From Mastigamoeba balamuthi (lineage: Eukaryota; Evosea; Mastigamoebida; Mastigamoebidae), in the NCBI GenBank assembly GCA_902651635.1, contig CACRSC010000150.1, forward strand, positions 107,871 through 166,615: 58,745 nt of DNA, given 5' to 3'. The position numbers were made by a program, and so were the translations under genes. Position 1 is the stretch's first letter. Every line of letters begins with the position of its first letter. Under the pieces are notes generated by a model. The model saw only the letters and a program-made list of their open reading frames with translations. It made no database searches and was not told the DNA's origin. Shown here piece after piece: positions 42,937 to 53,866 of the stretch.

Positions 42937-44286
42937 ATGGGGGGTCGGGGCTCGGATGACCAGTACTGCGCTGACCTCGATTCTCCAGAAATGGTCGGTG
43001 TGGAGCAGTCAGCCCGCAACGTCTCTCGCAGCGACGACAGCGCTGCCCCCGGCCCCTCTGGTGACGCGGCAGGGTCTCTGTCGCGCGTGGTGGGCGGGTC
43101 CGCGGAGGTGCTGGCCCAGGCGACGCACGAGCGACTGGGCGAGTGCAGCCCCGTCGCTATGCTCTCGGGCCAGATGCTCCGTGACCTCTGCAGGACCACC
43201 GCGGAGACCCTCCTCGTCTTCGACACCCCCTCGTCGGTGAACGCCTCCAGCCGCAGCGTCGCCAACAACAGCGACAGCGGCACGTCGACGTCGCAGAACT
43301 CGCAGGCCCCGGGGAGCAGTGCAACGGCCCCCGTCTTCACCCGCACGTGGGGAGCGCCAGACCGCTGGCTGTGGCGCACGGGGCCCGCGCACTCGGGCAT
43401 CAGCACCGCTGCTGTCGTCGAGGGATCGGCGGCAGCGCAGTGGGGACCCGGACGCGTGCTCGTCTGCGGGGGCACAACCAGCGAGTCAAGTGGCGCCCGC
43501 TCTCTTGGGGACGCGCCCTCGAGGATCTTCGACGTGGCGCAGGCCGAGTGGCTCTCCTGCGCGGTGCCAGCGCCCCACGTCACGGACCATGTGGCTGTCA
43601 GCCACCGGGGCACCTACTACGCGGTCAGCGGGCTGAGCACCGCCGCCGACGACGACAGCGACGAGGAGCGCAACAGCTGCGCAGTCCACGTGCGGGCGCT
43701 CGCGGACGACGGCTCCGCGTGGTCGGACCGCAGGTACGGCGACTTCTCGGCGCTCGTGTGCACTGCGAGCTCGGCTGCGGGGTCGCTCTGGGCGCTCGTG
43801 TACGAGTGCGGCCATTACGGGTGCTGCTCGTGCCCGCTGCACCTGGCCCGCTGCGACCCGCGGGAGAGCGGCTGGGAAGAGATCCCCATGAGCGGGTTCC
43901 GCAGCTCCGGGGCCGTCGGTGTTAGCATGGCGGCGTGCGGGGACTTCCTGTGCGCCGTCGGAGGGATCGTTGTGGGCAGCCAGGGGCCGTTCTGCTTCAC
44001 GCCGACCACGGGGGAGCGGCGGTGCCAGAGGCTGGACGTGCGCAAGGCAGGAGGGTCGTGGCAGGACATGGCTCCGCTGAACGAGGGGCGCGGGAGGTGC
44101 GGGCTGGTGGCGCTGGAGGACAGGCAGTGCCTCGTGGCCATCGGGGGGATGACTTCGGGTGCAGGCGCTGTGCAGTCGGTGGAGCTGTACTCGCCTGTGG
44201 TGGACAAGTGGTTCCAGGTCCCGGAGCTGCCAGTGCCCTGCCAGTGCGCTCACCAGACCGCTGTCGCGCTGCGCACGTTCATGTGA
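42937..44286 (+). CDS. Kelch-repeat protein
   Basis: A single ORF of 449 codons from the ATG at 42937. A second in-frame ATG at 42991 (432 residues) is equally possible and would follow a 5'-UTR intron (donor near 42921, acceptor near 42990). The N-terminal 150 residues are Ser/Ala-rich. The C-terminal 280 contain degenerate Kelch blades with paired Gly and spaced Tyr/Trp: VLVCGG, FLCAVGG, LVAIGGMTSG and SVELYSPVVDKWFQVPELP. Such propellers bind proteins; no BTB or F-box is seen. A fragment of this gene recurs at about 50.55 kb. Confidence 0.82.
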   Translation: MGGRGSDDQYCADLDSPEMVGVEQSARNVSRSDDSAAPGPSGDAAGSLSRVVGGSAEVLAQATHERLGECSPVAMLSGQMLRDLCRTTAETLLVFDTPSSVNASSRSVANNSDSGTSTSQNSQAPGSSATAPVFTRTWGAPDRWLWRTGPAHSGISTAAVVEGSAAAQWGPGRVLVCGGTTSESSGARSLGDAPSRIFDVAQAEWLSCAVPAPHVTDHVAVSHRGTYYAVSGLSTAADDDSDEERNSCAVHVRALADDGSAWSDRRYGDFSALVCTASSAAGSLWALVYECGHYGCCSCPLHLARCDPRESGWEEIPMSGFRSSGAVGVSMAACGDFLCAVGGIVVGSQGPFCFTPTTGERRCQRLDVRKAGGSWQDMAPLNEGRGRCGLVALEDRQCLVAIGGMTSGAGAVQSVELYSPVVDKWFQVPELPVPCQCAHQTAVALRTFM

Positions 44287-44984
44287 ATATCGCGGAGGTC
44301 GAAGGAGCATACGCACAATGAGGCGAGGCGAGATGAGCGAGAGCACAACTTCACAGGCCAAATCTTGAGAACAGGAGGCATGTCCGGCACTGTAATGGCA
44401 GCCGTTTTTTCATGTGACCCACCCCGCGAGCAATGGCTTGTCGTGCGCCTGCGCCTGCTGCCTCGGTGTTGGCGCGTGCTTTCGTGCAATTGCTTTCAGG
44501 TCGTGATTTTCTATCACCCACATCTGTTATACCGCACCGGTAGTGAGTGCAAGTCAGAGCAGTTTCGCCTTGTCAAGCAGCCTGTCGCACAGCCCGAGTC
44601 AGTCGGGTCTCGAATTCGTCAGACACGATGCGTATCTGCTATTTCAGTGTCGGGTATACTGAATTTGGCGTTTTGTTTGAACTGAAACACGGGCCGAGCA
44701 GATTGAGCACGGGGCAGAGGGCACCGTCCGACGGCCGCCACCTCTCGCCAGTCCGCGCCTGCCTGCCTACTCTCGCAGTCACAGAACGGTGACTCAGCGT
44801 GGTGCAGGGGGCAGGACGCCGGGGTTGATTTTGTGCAGTGACGTGGCAGGATTTCGCCAAGCGATCTTCTCTCGGTTTTCTCTGGAGCAAACCCCACCCA
44901 CAGAGAGCCCACAGCCCCTCTGGCGTGTTCGCCCAACCCCTCCAACCCCACAGAGCGACAGCGCAGGCACACACACCACCCGCC
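44287..44984. other. Intergenic upstream of the NAK kinase
   Basis: About 700 bases. The first 400 are AT-richer with no coding signal; the last 250 are GC-rich and likely hold the kinase promoter and 5' UTR (CA-rich just before the ATG). Confidence 0.5.
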
Positions 44985-47687
44985 ATGGACCACTACATGG
45001 ACCGCCTCGGCAAGATCGCCAACAAGGTCGCCAGCAAGGCCCACACCGGCGTCAGCGCCCTCGCCTCCAAGCTCAAGGAGACCCCCGTCTTCGTCGACCC
45101 CAAAGTCCGCCCCCTTTCCCCTCACCCCCTCGCGACGCCTCTGCGAGCGGTTCTCAGCCGGGTTCGACGCGTCTCGCAGACGGGGAGGAGGTACAAGGTG
45201 AAGAAGCTGCTGTCGAGCGCGGGGCGGTTCGGCGAGGTGTACCTGGCGGAGGAGGAGCTGGCGTCGGGGGCGGGCGGCCAGCAGTACGCGCTCAAGCGCA
45301 TGCCGCTCAACTCGTCGAACCGCTCCGAGATCCGGCACGAGATCGAGCTGATGGAGCGCCTCAACGGGCACCGCAACGTCTGCCGCCTCGAGTCGTCGAT
45401 TCAGGCCGAGGGCGAGGTGGTGCTCGTGCTCGAGTTCTGCCCGGGCGGCTCGCTGCTCGACCTGATGAACAGGACGCGCGAGCGCCAGGCCAACCTGCCC
45501 AGCCACAAGCAGGGCATCCCCGAGCGCGAGGTCCTCGCGCTCTTCCTGCAGGTCTGCGAGGCCGTCGCGCACCTGCACTCGCAGACGCCGCCCGTCATCC
45601 ACAGGGACCTCAAGATCGAGAACGTCCTGCTCGCCGCCGGCACGTCGCCTCTCCCGCCGCTTCCCCCCGCTTTTCTCGCCTCCCTCGCTCCCTCGCGCGC
45701 CCACGCCGTGTCACTGTGACGTGGCGCCCGGGTCGACTGTCGGTTTTCCACAAATTTTGACGGTAGAAAACCGAAAAAACACGCGACTCCCCCCCGCACG
45801 CGGCGCAGATGGGCGGACGTGCAAGCTGTGCGACTTTGGGTCGGCGACGACGGAGGTGATGCTGGCCAACAGCGAGGGCGAGCGCCAGCGCGTGGAGGCG
45901 GACCTCGCGCACAACACGACGCCGACGTACCGCGCGCCCGAGATGGTCGACCTGTTCCGCCGGCAGGCCATCACCGAGAAGAGCGACGTGTGGGCGCTGG
46001 GCTGCGTGCTCTACAAGCTCGCCTTTGAGCGCGACGCCTTCGAGGAGGGCAGCCTCGCCATCCTCAACATGCGCTACACCTTCCCCAAGTTCCACAACTT
46101 CTCCGACGCCTTCATCGAGACCATCAGTGCGCCTCCCTCTGTCCACCGTCCACCGTCCACTGCCCTCCGTCCTCTGTTTTCTGTCTGTCTTCTGTCCTCT
46201 GTCTGCCCTCTGCCCTCTGTTTTCTGTCTGCCCACTGCCCTCCGTTCTCTGTTCTGTGTTCTGCGTTATACGTCCTCTGTCCTCTGTCCTCTGCCCTGCC
46301 CTCCTTTCCCTGATCTGTGTCCTCTGCCCTCTGTCCTGGGCTCGCATGGACTCACCGGTCCCTGTGCCGACAGAGTACTGCTGGGAGCCCGATCCCGAGA
46401 GGAGGCCCGACGTCGGCGCGCTGTGCAGGCGCGTGGCGCAGATGCTGGGCACCACGACCGCCGCCGCGAACTTCGTCGCTGGCGCCCGCCCGCAGGGTAA
46501 CACCGGAAGCGCGTTCTGCAACGTGTTTGTAACGTCACCCGCTCTTTCCGCCTCTTTTTCTCCCCTCTCGAGCAGCCTCTGCCGGGTCGTCGCTGAGCTC
46601 TTCCGAGCCGAGGGTGCCGGCGGGCCGCGGCGGCGCAGCACCAGCGGCCGCTGGCGCCGGAGGCAAGGACCTGTTCAGCATGCTGGCGTGGGAGAGCAAC
46701 TCGGCCGCGCCGCAGAGGCAGGACGAGGACCCCGCCGACGCCCACGTGCAGACGATCCAGTTCGGCAACCCCGAGTGAGCCCTCAGTGTCGCGTGCGGCA
46801 CGGGTTCTCTAACGTGACCCCCGCCCAGCGAGGACAGCGGCCCGCAGCAGGGGCAGCACGACGACTTCTTCAGCTGTGCGCTGCACACAACGTTTCGGTC
46901 TGGAGCAAATCAACTGAATTGAATTCGAATTGCGCAGCGTTCAACCAGGCGCCGGCCCCGAAGCCCGCGACGCCTCCGCCGGCGCAGCCCGTCAGGGGCC
47001 AGTCCCCCGCCGCCGCCCCCGCGAGGCCGCAGGCCGCCGCGACGGACTTCTTCGGCGCGTTTGAGGAGGCGCCCAGCCCCATGCAGACGTCGCCGCCCCC
47101 CACGAGCTCGCCGTCCTTCTCCTGTAAGACTGCGCTCCTGCACACTGGAGGAGTGGGAGTGGGAGTGGGAGAGCTCACGGGGGCAACGGACAACAGCCCC
47201 GCAGCAGAGGATGTCGCCCCAGCCCGTCCAGCAGAACAGGACGTCGCCGCCGCCGCACACCCAGTCGCCTGCACGCGGTGCGTGTCGATGCCTGTGACAG
47301 CCCCCCCCCACCTCGGCTCAAAGCGCCGCAGTTGACGACCTGTTCGGGTGGAGCTCTTCGTCGCCGGCTGCCGCGCAGCCGCAGCAGCAGAGGCAGCCGG
47401 ACCTGCTGTCGGACAACCCGAGCGCGGGCAGCAGCCCGATGGCCGACATCCTGTCGCTGGGGTCGCCCGCGTCGCCGGCGATCAGCGCGAAGAAGTCGTC
47501 GACGCCCAGCCTGGGCCAGAGCAAGTCCCCCGCGCCGGCGCCGAAGTCCGCGGCCGAGATCGAGGCGTCGATGCTGTCCTGGGACAACATCAAGGACTCG
47601 TTCTCGATGAACCCCAAGACCGCACAGCAGCAGCAGCAGCAGCAGAAGGCGGGCACCCCCACCCTTGCACAGATGAAGAGGCTGTAG
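44985..47687 (+). CDS. NAK-family (AAK1/GAK/Ark-like) serine/threonine kinase with endocytic-adaptor motifs
   Basis: Exons 44985..45104, 45180..45639, 45809..46126, 46374..46496, 46576..46774, 46829..46875, 46938..47123, 47205..47277, 47324..47687; 629 residues. Kinase motifs: YALKRM (VAIK lysine), VIHRDLKIENVLL (catalytic loop) and KLCDFGSATTEV, whose DFGSAT is typical of NAK kinases; then TYRAPEM and SDVWALGCVLYKLAF. The tail, Pro/Gln/Ser-rich, carries clathrin- and AP2-type short motifs: KDLFSML, DDFFS, DFFGAFEEAP and DDLFGW. In animals AAK1 and GAK phosphorylate AP2 to drive endocytosis. The second intron keeps frame only with a GC donor at 45640. The third intron is a CTCTGTC-type minisatellite. 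Tail exon 8 could start a few bases differently. Confidence 0.92.
46127..46373. repeat. Pyrimidine-rich minisatellite within a kinase intron
   Basis: The intron is mostly degenerate repeats of CTCTGTCY and CTGYCCTC, lengthening an otherwise short intron. Confidence 0.75.
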
Positions 47688-48008
47688 CTTCTCCTCGTTG
47701 CACAGCCCCTCTCATCCACCCCCCACGTATTAACTGCAAGCAAGACCTCTATCGATTGAATCCGCCACAGTCACCCGCTGGCTCGGTCGGTGCAAATCAC
47801 AAAACGTAGAGGCACTTCGCACTTGCACGCATACTCCTTTGTATTTGCAAATGGTCTCAAATGCGTGCTCCACCACGGAGGGTTCACCAACTCTGAAACC
47901 CTAAGACCAGCGGGCTGTGCCTGGGCTGGCTGACCGGTTCGAGTTAATGGGGGTGACGCCTTCCTTCCCTTTCTCTGGCTCGGGCCAGCGGCTCAGTGGC
48001 TCAGTGGC
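47688..48008. other. Convergent spacer
   Basis: About 320 bases, moderately AT-rich near 47720-47870. It ends with three tandem GGCTCAGT units (47990-48013), of which the last overlaps the stop codon of the NBR1-like gene. Confidence 0.5.
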
Positions 48009-50062
<2,054 letters not shown>

Positions 50063-50215
50063 CCGCGATGAGCTCCTTTAGCGTTCTGCCGGGATTTCTA
50101 GGAAAAGTCCAGCAGATATAAATACCGCGGATCCTTCTCTTCTGATTCAGGGCGCCCCGCACCTGACGTCCTTCCGTAGAACAACAACGCTTTATGCCAA
50201 TCAATTGGCGTGCCT

Positions 50216-50490
50216 ACTTCCACTTTGGCGCCCTTCTTGCCTGCTTCGCGTGATGAGTCTCCAGCCCCCCTGCCCCCAAGCCAAGTGAATGCCCATGGAC
50301 TGTGTCCCGACTGTCCCGTGGTGACTGTGTTCTTGTTTGCTGCCACCGCGCCCGCGCGTGGCCTCCCGCCAGCCCCGCCTCGCGTGTCGTTCATAATCGG
50401 CACGAAGGCGCTCGGGGCCGTGTGAACTCCTCAAACTGCGAGTCCTCTGCCGTCTTGGTCGCCCACCCAGCCTTGCACGGGCGTGGTGGT
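50216..50490 (-). pseudogene. Partial copy of the WBP11 3' end
   Basis: Shares, in the same order as 52200-52410, AGCCAAGTGAATG, TTCTTGTTTGCTGCCACCG, GTGGCCTCCC, CGCGTGTCGTTCA and CTCCTCAAACTGCGAGTCC. It covers the last about 30 codons and the 3' flank of WBP11 with small deletions. Confidence 0.8.
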
Positions 50491-50542
50491 ACCGCCGGCT
50501 CTGCGGGGTTGCGTGGGCCGCCGGGGCGCCACTGTGCACGTG

Positions 50543-50650
50543 GACGTCGCAGAACTCGCAGGCCCCGGGGACTAGTGCGACGGCCCCCGTCTTGGGAAGC
50601 GCCAGACCGCACACGGGACCCGAGGCACCGCTGCTGTCATCGAGGGATAG
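50543..50650 (+). pseudogene. Fragment copy of the Kelch gene
   Basis: Matches about 43286-43430 through GACGTCGCAGAACTCGCAG, ACGGCCCCCGTCTT, GCGCCAGACCGC and CACCGCTGCTGTC, with internal deletions that break the frame. Confidence 0.8.
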
Positions 50651-50799
50651 GCGCTGGTCTATTATGTTGAGTACGCGTGTTGTGGCCCTCACTGACAGCT
50701 GTGACAGCAACAGGGGGAGCTGACGAGCGGGTCTGACCAGCTGTCTTCTGCGCAATAAAGCCTGAGCTCGTTGAGGCGATACTGAGGTACGCGAGGCAG

Positions 50800-51346
50800 G
50801 CTCGTCCCAGTTCCGCTCGCTCGTACTGCTTGTCAACAAGGTCAGGAAGGCCGAGGATTTCAACAACAGCAGGCCACCATTCATATGAGCAATCGGCACT
50901 CAGGACGAGCCTGCCTTACGTCCCCAGTATTGCCCCAACGAGCTCAGGCAGCTTCATCACGCAGAAGACGTCCTTCCCAATCAGCTCTGCAGCAGAGCAG
51001 AAGCTGTTCTTGCCTGAAATCTGATAGTATAACCTGTGCAGGCGTCAACCCACTGTGAGCCCTTGCATGACTCGGGGAGATTGGGAAAAGGGCAGCAGGG
51101 CTTCGTGCCCCACGAGGATGCGGGCACAGAGGCTGCTGCTGGCCAAGTGGTCTGCTCTGCCTGCAGAGCTGTTCTTGGTGTCGTGGTTGAGGGTGACGGG
51201 CACCACCTCGCAGCCCAGCAGCTCCTGGACAACCTTGGAATTCTGGCCCTTGAAGAACACCGAGCAGACATCAGATAGTGCAGCAGATGGCAAATCTCTG
51301 TCAGGAACCTCAACTTGCCACTTCCTGGCATCCCAAATGTCACCAC
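50800..51346 (-). pseudogene. Crinkler/RHS-like P-loop ATPase remnant, minus-strand half
   Basis: Reading the minus strand, a Walker A-type segment TFGMPGSGKLRFLTEICHLL begins at 51346. After a frameshift, EVVPVTLNHDTKNS and LCARILVGHEALLPFS follow, then LYYQISGKNSFCSAAEL. A P-loop, then a V-x-V-T-x-N strand, then an R-I/L-L helix is the order seen in the NTPase region of Crinkler and retrotransposon-hot-spot type proteins. Frameshifts and stops make it a pseudogene. Composition is AT-richer than neighbours. Family resemblance only; no complete protein can be read. Confidence 0.45.
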
Positions 51347-51383
51347 ATGCTGGTTGCAAACCAGGACAACGAAGAGACACTTC

Positions 51384-51441
51384 TATTTGCAAACTAGGCT
51401 GAGGTGATGGCGAGGACAACATATGACTTTGCAAATAGAAG
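51384..51441. repeat. Inverted repeat CTTCTATTTGCAAA ... TTTGCAAATAGAAG
   Basis: Perfect 14-base arms about 30 bases apart at the centre of the inverted P-loop duplication; this is the symmetry axis. Confidence 0.8.
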
Positions 51442-51479
51442 CAGTGACAGAAGTACGTCATGAAGCGCACAGACCACAC

Positions 51480-51620
51480 ACGCAATTGGCAGGTGGTGAC
51501 GTTCGGGGTGCCGGGCAGCAGCAAGTCAAGGTTCCTGACAGAGATGTGCCACATGCTGCACTGCCTGACACCCAAGAGGGCCAGGAGCTTGGCGTTCGGA
51601 TATGTTGCCACCGTTCAGTT
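51480..51620 (+). pseudogene. Inverted second copy of the P-loop segment
   Basis: The plus-strand frame reads VVTFGVPGSSKSRFLTEMCH followed by LHCLT, the mirror-image partner of the minus-strand segment at 51280-51346, about 80 percent alike at DNA level by eye. The Walker A glycine is changed (GSSK). Confidence 0.6.
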
Positions 51621-51769
51621 GTCAGCGCTGCTTGCCTGATTCACTGAGGAGCAATGAGGCAACAAAATGGACAGCGCCATGCAAAACAGCATCTGGAAGA
51701 AACAAGGGCTCCAGAGCATAGCAGCAATGCACCATCACTCGTGGGAAGAGGCGCGACAGCAGCAGCAGC

Positions 51770-52185
51770 GACGGGCTCAACCACTGTGCAAGCAATTAAC
51801 AGCAAAGTAGAAAATTTGAAACAGAGCAATTAATTGTGAGAACGAGGAATGTGACATGGGGGGGGGTGTGATGAAACGGTGATGAGACACATGACATGGT
51901 TGTTGCTGACCGGGAGGGCCTCGAGCTCCTCCTGCAAGGCGACCGTCACCCTGTCCTCCGCGGGTGGAGAAGGGTCGCTGCCAGCACAACAATTGATTGA
52001 AACGGCTTGTGAGCACAATTCCCAATTTCTCCGATGAGTTTCGCGATCTGAGAGGGGCACGTTGTCCCGTTGTCCTCGTCGATGCACTTGATGGCGACGA
52101 GGCGGGCCAGTGCGAACAGTGACGCAACGTGCGAGCAGACGTCGTCATAGGTGAGCGCGGGCACGGCCCTCCCCACCCCACCCAG
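51770..52185 (-). pseudogene. Partial copy of NBR1-like exons 1-2 and flanking introns
   Basis: Parallel to 49590-50010: exon 2 (GTGACGGTCGCC, GGTCAGCAACAACC), the intron with AACAATTG and TCTCCGATGAGTTTCG, and exon 1 (CGTCGATGCACTTGATGGC). The start codon region is replaced by CCAGGATATACTGAACC, and codons have drifted. It cannot encode a PB1 domain as it stands. Confidence 0.85.
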
Positions 52186-52335
52186 GATATACTGAACCAA
52201 GAGCAGGCTGAGATTCCAGCCCCCCCCCAGGGGTCAAGCCAAGTGAATGCGCATGGGCTCTGTCGTAGTGCCACAGTTCTTGTTTGCTGCCACCGCGTCC
52301 GCACGTGGCCTCCCCCAGCCCCCCTCGCGTGTCGT

Positions 52336-53468
52336 TCACACGGCCCCGAGCGCCTTCATGTCGTTCATGAACTCCTCAAACTGCGAGTCCTCTGCCGTCT
52401 TGGCCGCCCCGCCCTGGGCCTGCGCGGGCGCTGGCGACACCGCCGTCTCCGCGGCCGCGTGGGGCGCAGGCGCCGCCGCCTTGGGCGCCGCCGCTGCGCT
52501 CTGCGCGCTCTGCTGCTGCCTGCGGATGCGCAGCGCCATCGGCATGAGCGACGCCGCCGTCGCGCTCGGCGCGTCGGCCAGCGCCTCGTCGCTGAGGTCC
52601 GGCGCGGCTGCGACGACCTCGTAGCGGGGCTTCTTGGGCTTGGGCTGCTGCGCTGCCGGCGCCTGCGGCGGGGGCGACGCCACAGAGCTGCTGGCCACCG
52701 CCGCGTGCTGCTGCGGGGGGTGCGGGGGCTGCAGGGGCTGCGGGGGCTGGAGCGCGCCCCCGTACTGCTGCGCGGCGTAGGCCCTGGCCACCGCCTGCTG
52801 CTGGGGCCCCATCGCGAAGGCCACCGCCGCCTGCCCGAGCCCGTAGAGCGGCACCCCGACGCCCATGACCGCCGGCCCGCCCACCACAGGCACCGGCACC
52901 GGCACCGGCACCACCGCAGGGGGGACAGCGCCCGCCACAGCAGCCGGCGCCGCCGGGGCCCCGTCGTCCTCCCACCCCGGCGGCGGCCCCGGTATCGCCG
53001 CGAGCTCGCCCAGCGGCGGGGGCGGCGGCACCCCCGCCAGGCCCCCCGGCGCTGACGTGGACGCAGGCACTGACGTGGACGCGGGTGCTGACGTGGACGC
53101 AGGCGTTTCTTGGGGGCTCGCGGGCGCCCGAGAGGCGGTGCGGATCTCGTCCTCGGTTATGCGCGCGCTGAGCTGGGCGAGCTGGCGGCGCTTGGCGCGG
53201 GCCGCGGCGTCGAGGCGGCCCTGGGCGTCCAGCGCCTCGAGCCTCGTGAGCTCCGTGCGCAGCGACTCGGGGTCCGACCGCATCTTGGTCGCCTCTCGCA
53301 CCGCTTTGCGCTGCTCTTTGTTCTGCACGGTACGGGCGCCGCCGCTGTGAGGCTGCGAGGGGGCCGGGCGGGGGCGGTGTGAGGGGGGCGCACACGCTTG
53401 ATCTCCTTCTTTCGCTGTTCCTTGCGGAACTGGTCCGCGGGGTTGATGCGCTTGCCCTCCTTGCCCAT
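52336..53468 (-). CDS. WBP11: WBP11-like splicing factor
   Basis: Exons on the complement 52336..53322 and 53394..53468; 353 residues. WBP11/NpwBP is a spliceosome-associated nuclear protein that binds PQBP1 and PP1. The N terminus INPADQFRKEQRKKEIKR matches the family pattern N-P-(T/A)-D-Q-x-RKE, and the second exon continues NKEQRKAVREATKMRSDP. The middle is Pro-rich (PGPPPGWEDDG), with VP repeats and a Gln/Pro stretch. The C terminus keeps the family pair LMPMALRIRRQQQ and SQFEEFMNDMKALG, corresponding to the mammalian ALR-x-RR and the terminal acidic motif. It is shorter than animal WBP11 but has both ends. A 12-residue unit with ADVDAG repeats (53050-53105) is a small tandem array. The upstream region has two GAGATATT elements. 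Confidence 0.9.
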
Positions 53469-53866
53469 TCGTCGCAGTCGGCAGCCGCAGTGTGGTCTCT
53501 CTGTGGCGGGCGGCAGCAGAAAATCGCGCCGAGAGGGACGGAATCTTCTCCGCGAGATATTTTCCTTCCCGCTGCGGAGGGCAAAAAATCCCAGGGGAGA
53601 TATTGGAAAGTCCGAACTGTTGTGCACACAGTTCACAAGAGTTGCTCAAGCGTTACACTGCACTCTTTTTCTTTCCCCTCTACAACCCTCCAACCTGCGC
53701 GTGCATTGCCACCCCCTCCAGCGCCACTGCGCTCGCCGCTCCCGCCCCCGCTCTCTCCTCTCGTGGCAGAAGAATCTTCTGTTCCGCATTGATTTTCGCT
53801 CTAAATACCGGGCCGTTGCTCCCGTCCATCCGCACCAGCAGAGCCCAGCAGCAGCAGCCACCTGGC
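53469..53866. promoter_or_regulatory. Divergent promoter region between WBP11 and the RasGAP gene
   Basis: 398 bases. 53560-53605 holds GCGAGATATTTTCC and, 35 bases on, GGGGAGATATTGGAAAG. An AT-rich stretch (53765-53820) precedes the RasGAP ATG. No gene is seen inside. Confidence 0.55.

Larger units (their letters stand above)
50063..52335. other. Block of duplicated gene pieces and P-loop remnants
   Basis: No intact gene. From left to right: about 150 bases containing CAGATATAAATA near the NBR1 start; a copy of the WBP11 3' end (50216-50490); a Kelch fragment (50543-50650); a lower-GC P-loop ATPase remnant in inverted halves (about 50800-51620); a copy of NBR1 exons 1-2 (51770-52185); then the true 3' flank of WBP11. 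Each part is a separate entry. Confidence 0.7.

Noticed and set aside
47880-47960. GGTTCGA-containing region considered as a second tRNA
   Set aside because: No acceptor stem, D arm or anticodon stem can be paired around it.
51045-51611. A 188-codon minus-strand ORF in the P-loop block, considered as an intact gene
   Set aside because: It crosses the symmetry axis of the inverted repeat, so half of it is the antisense of the other half, and the P-loop lies in a different frame.
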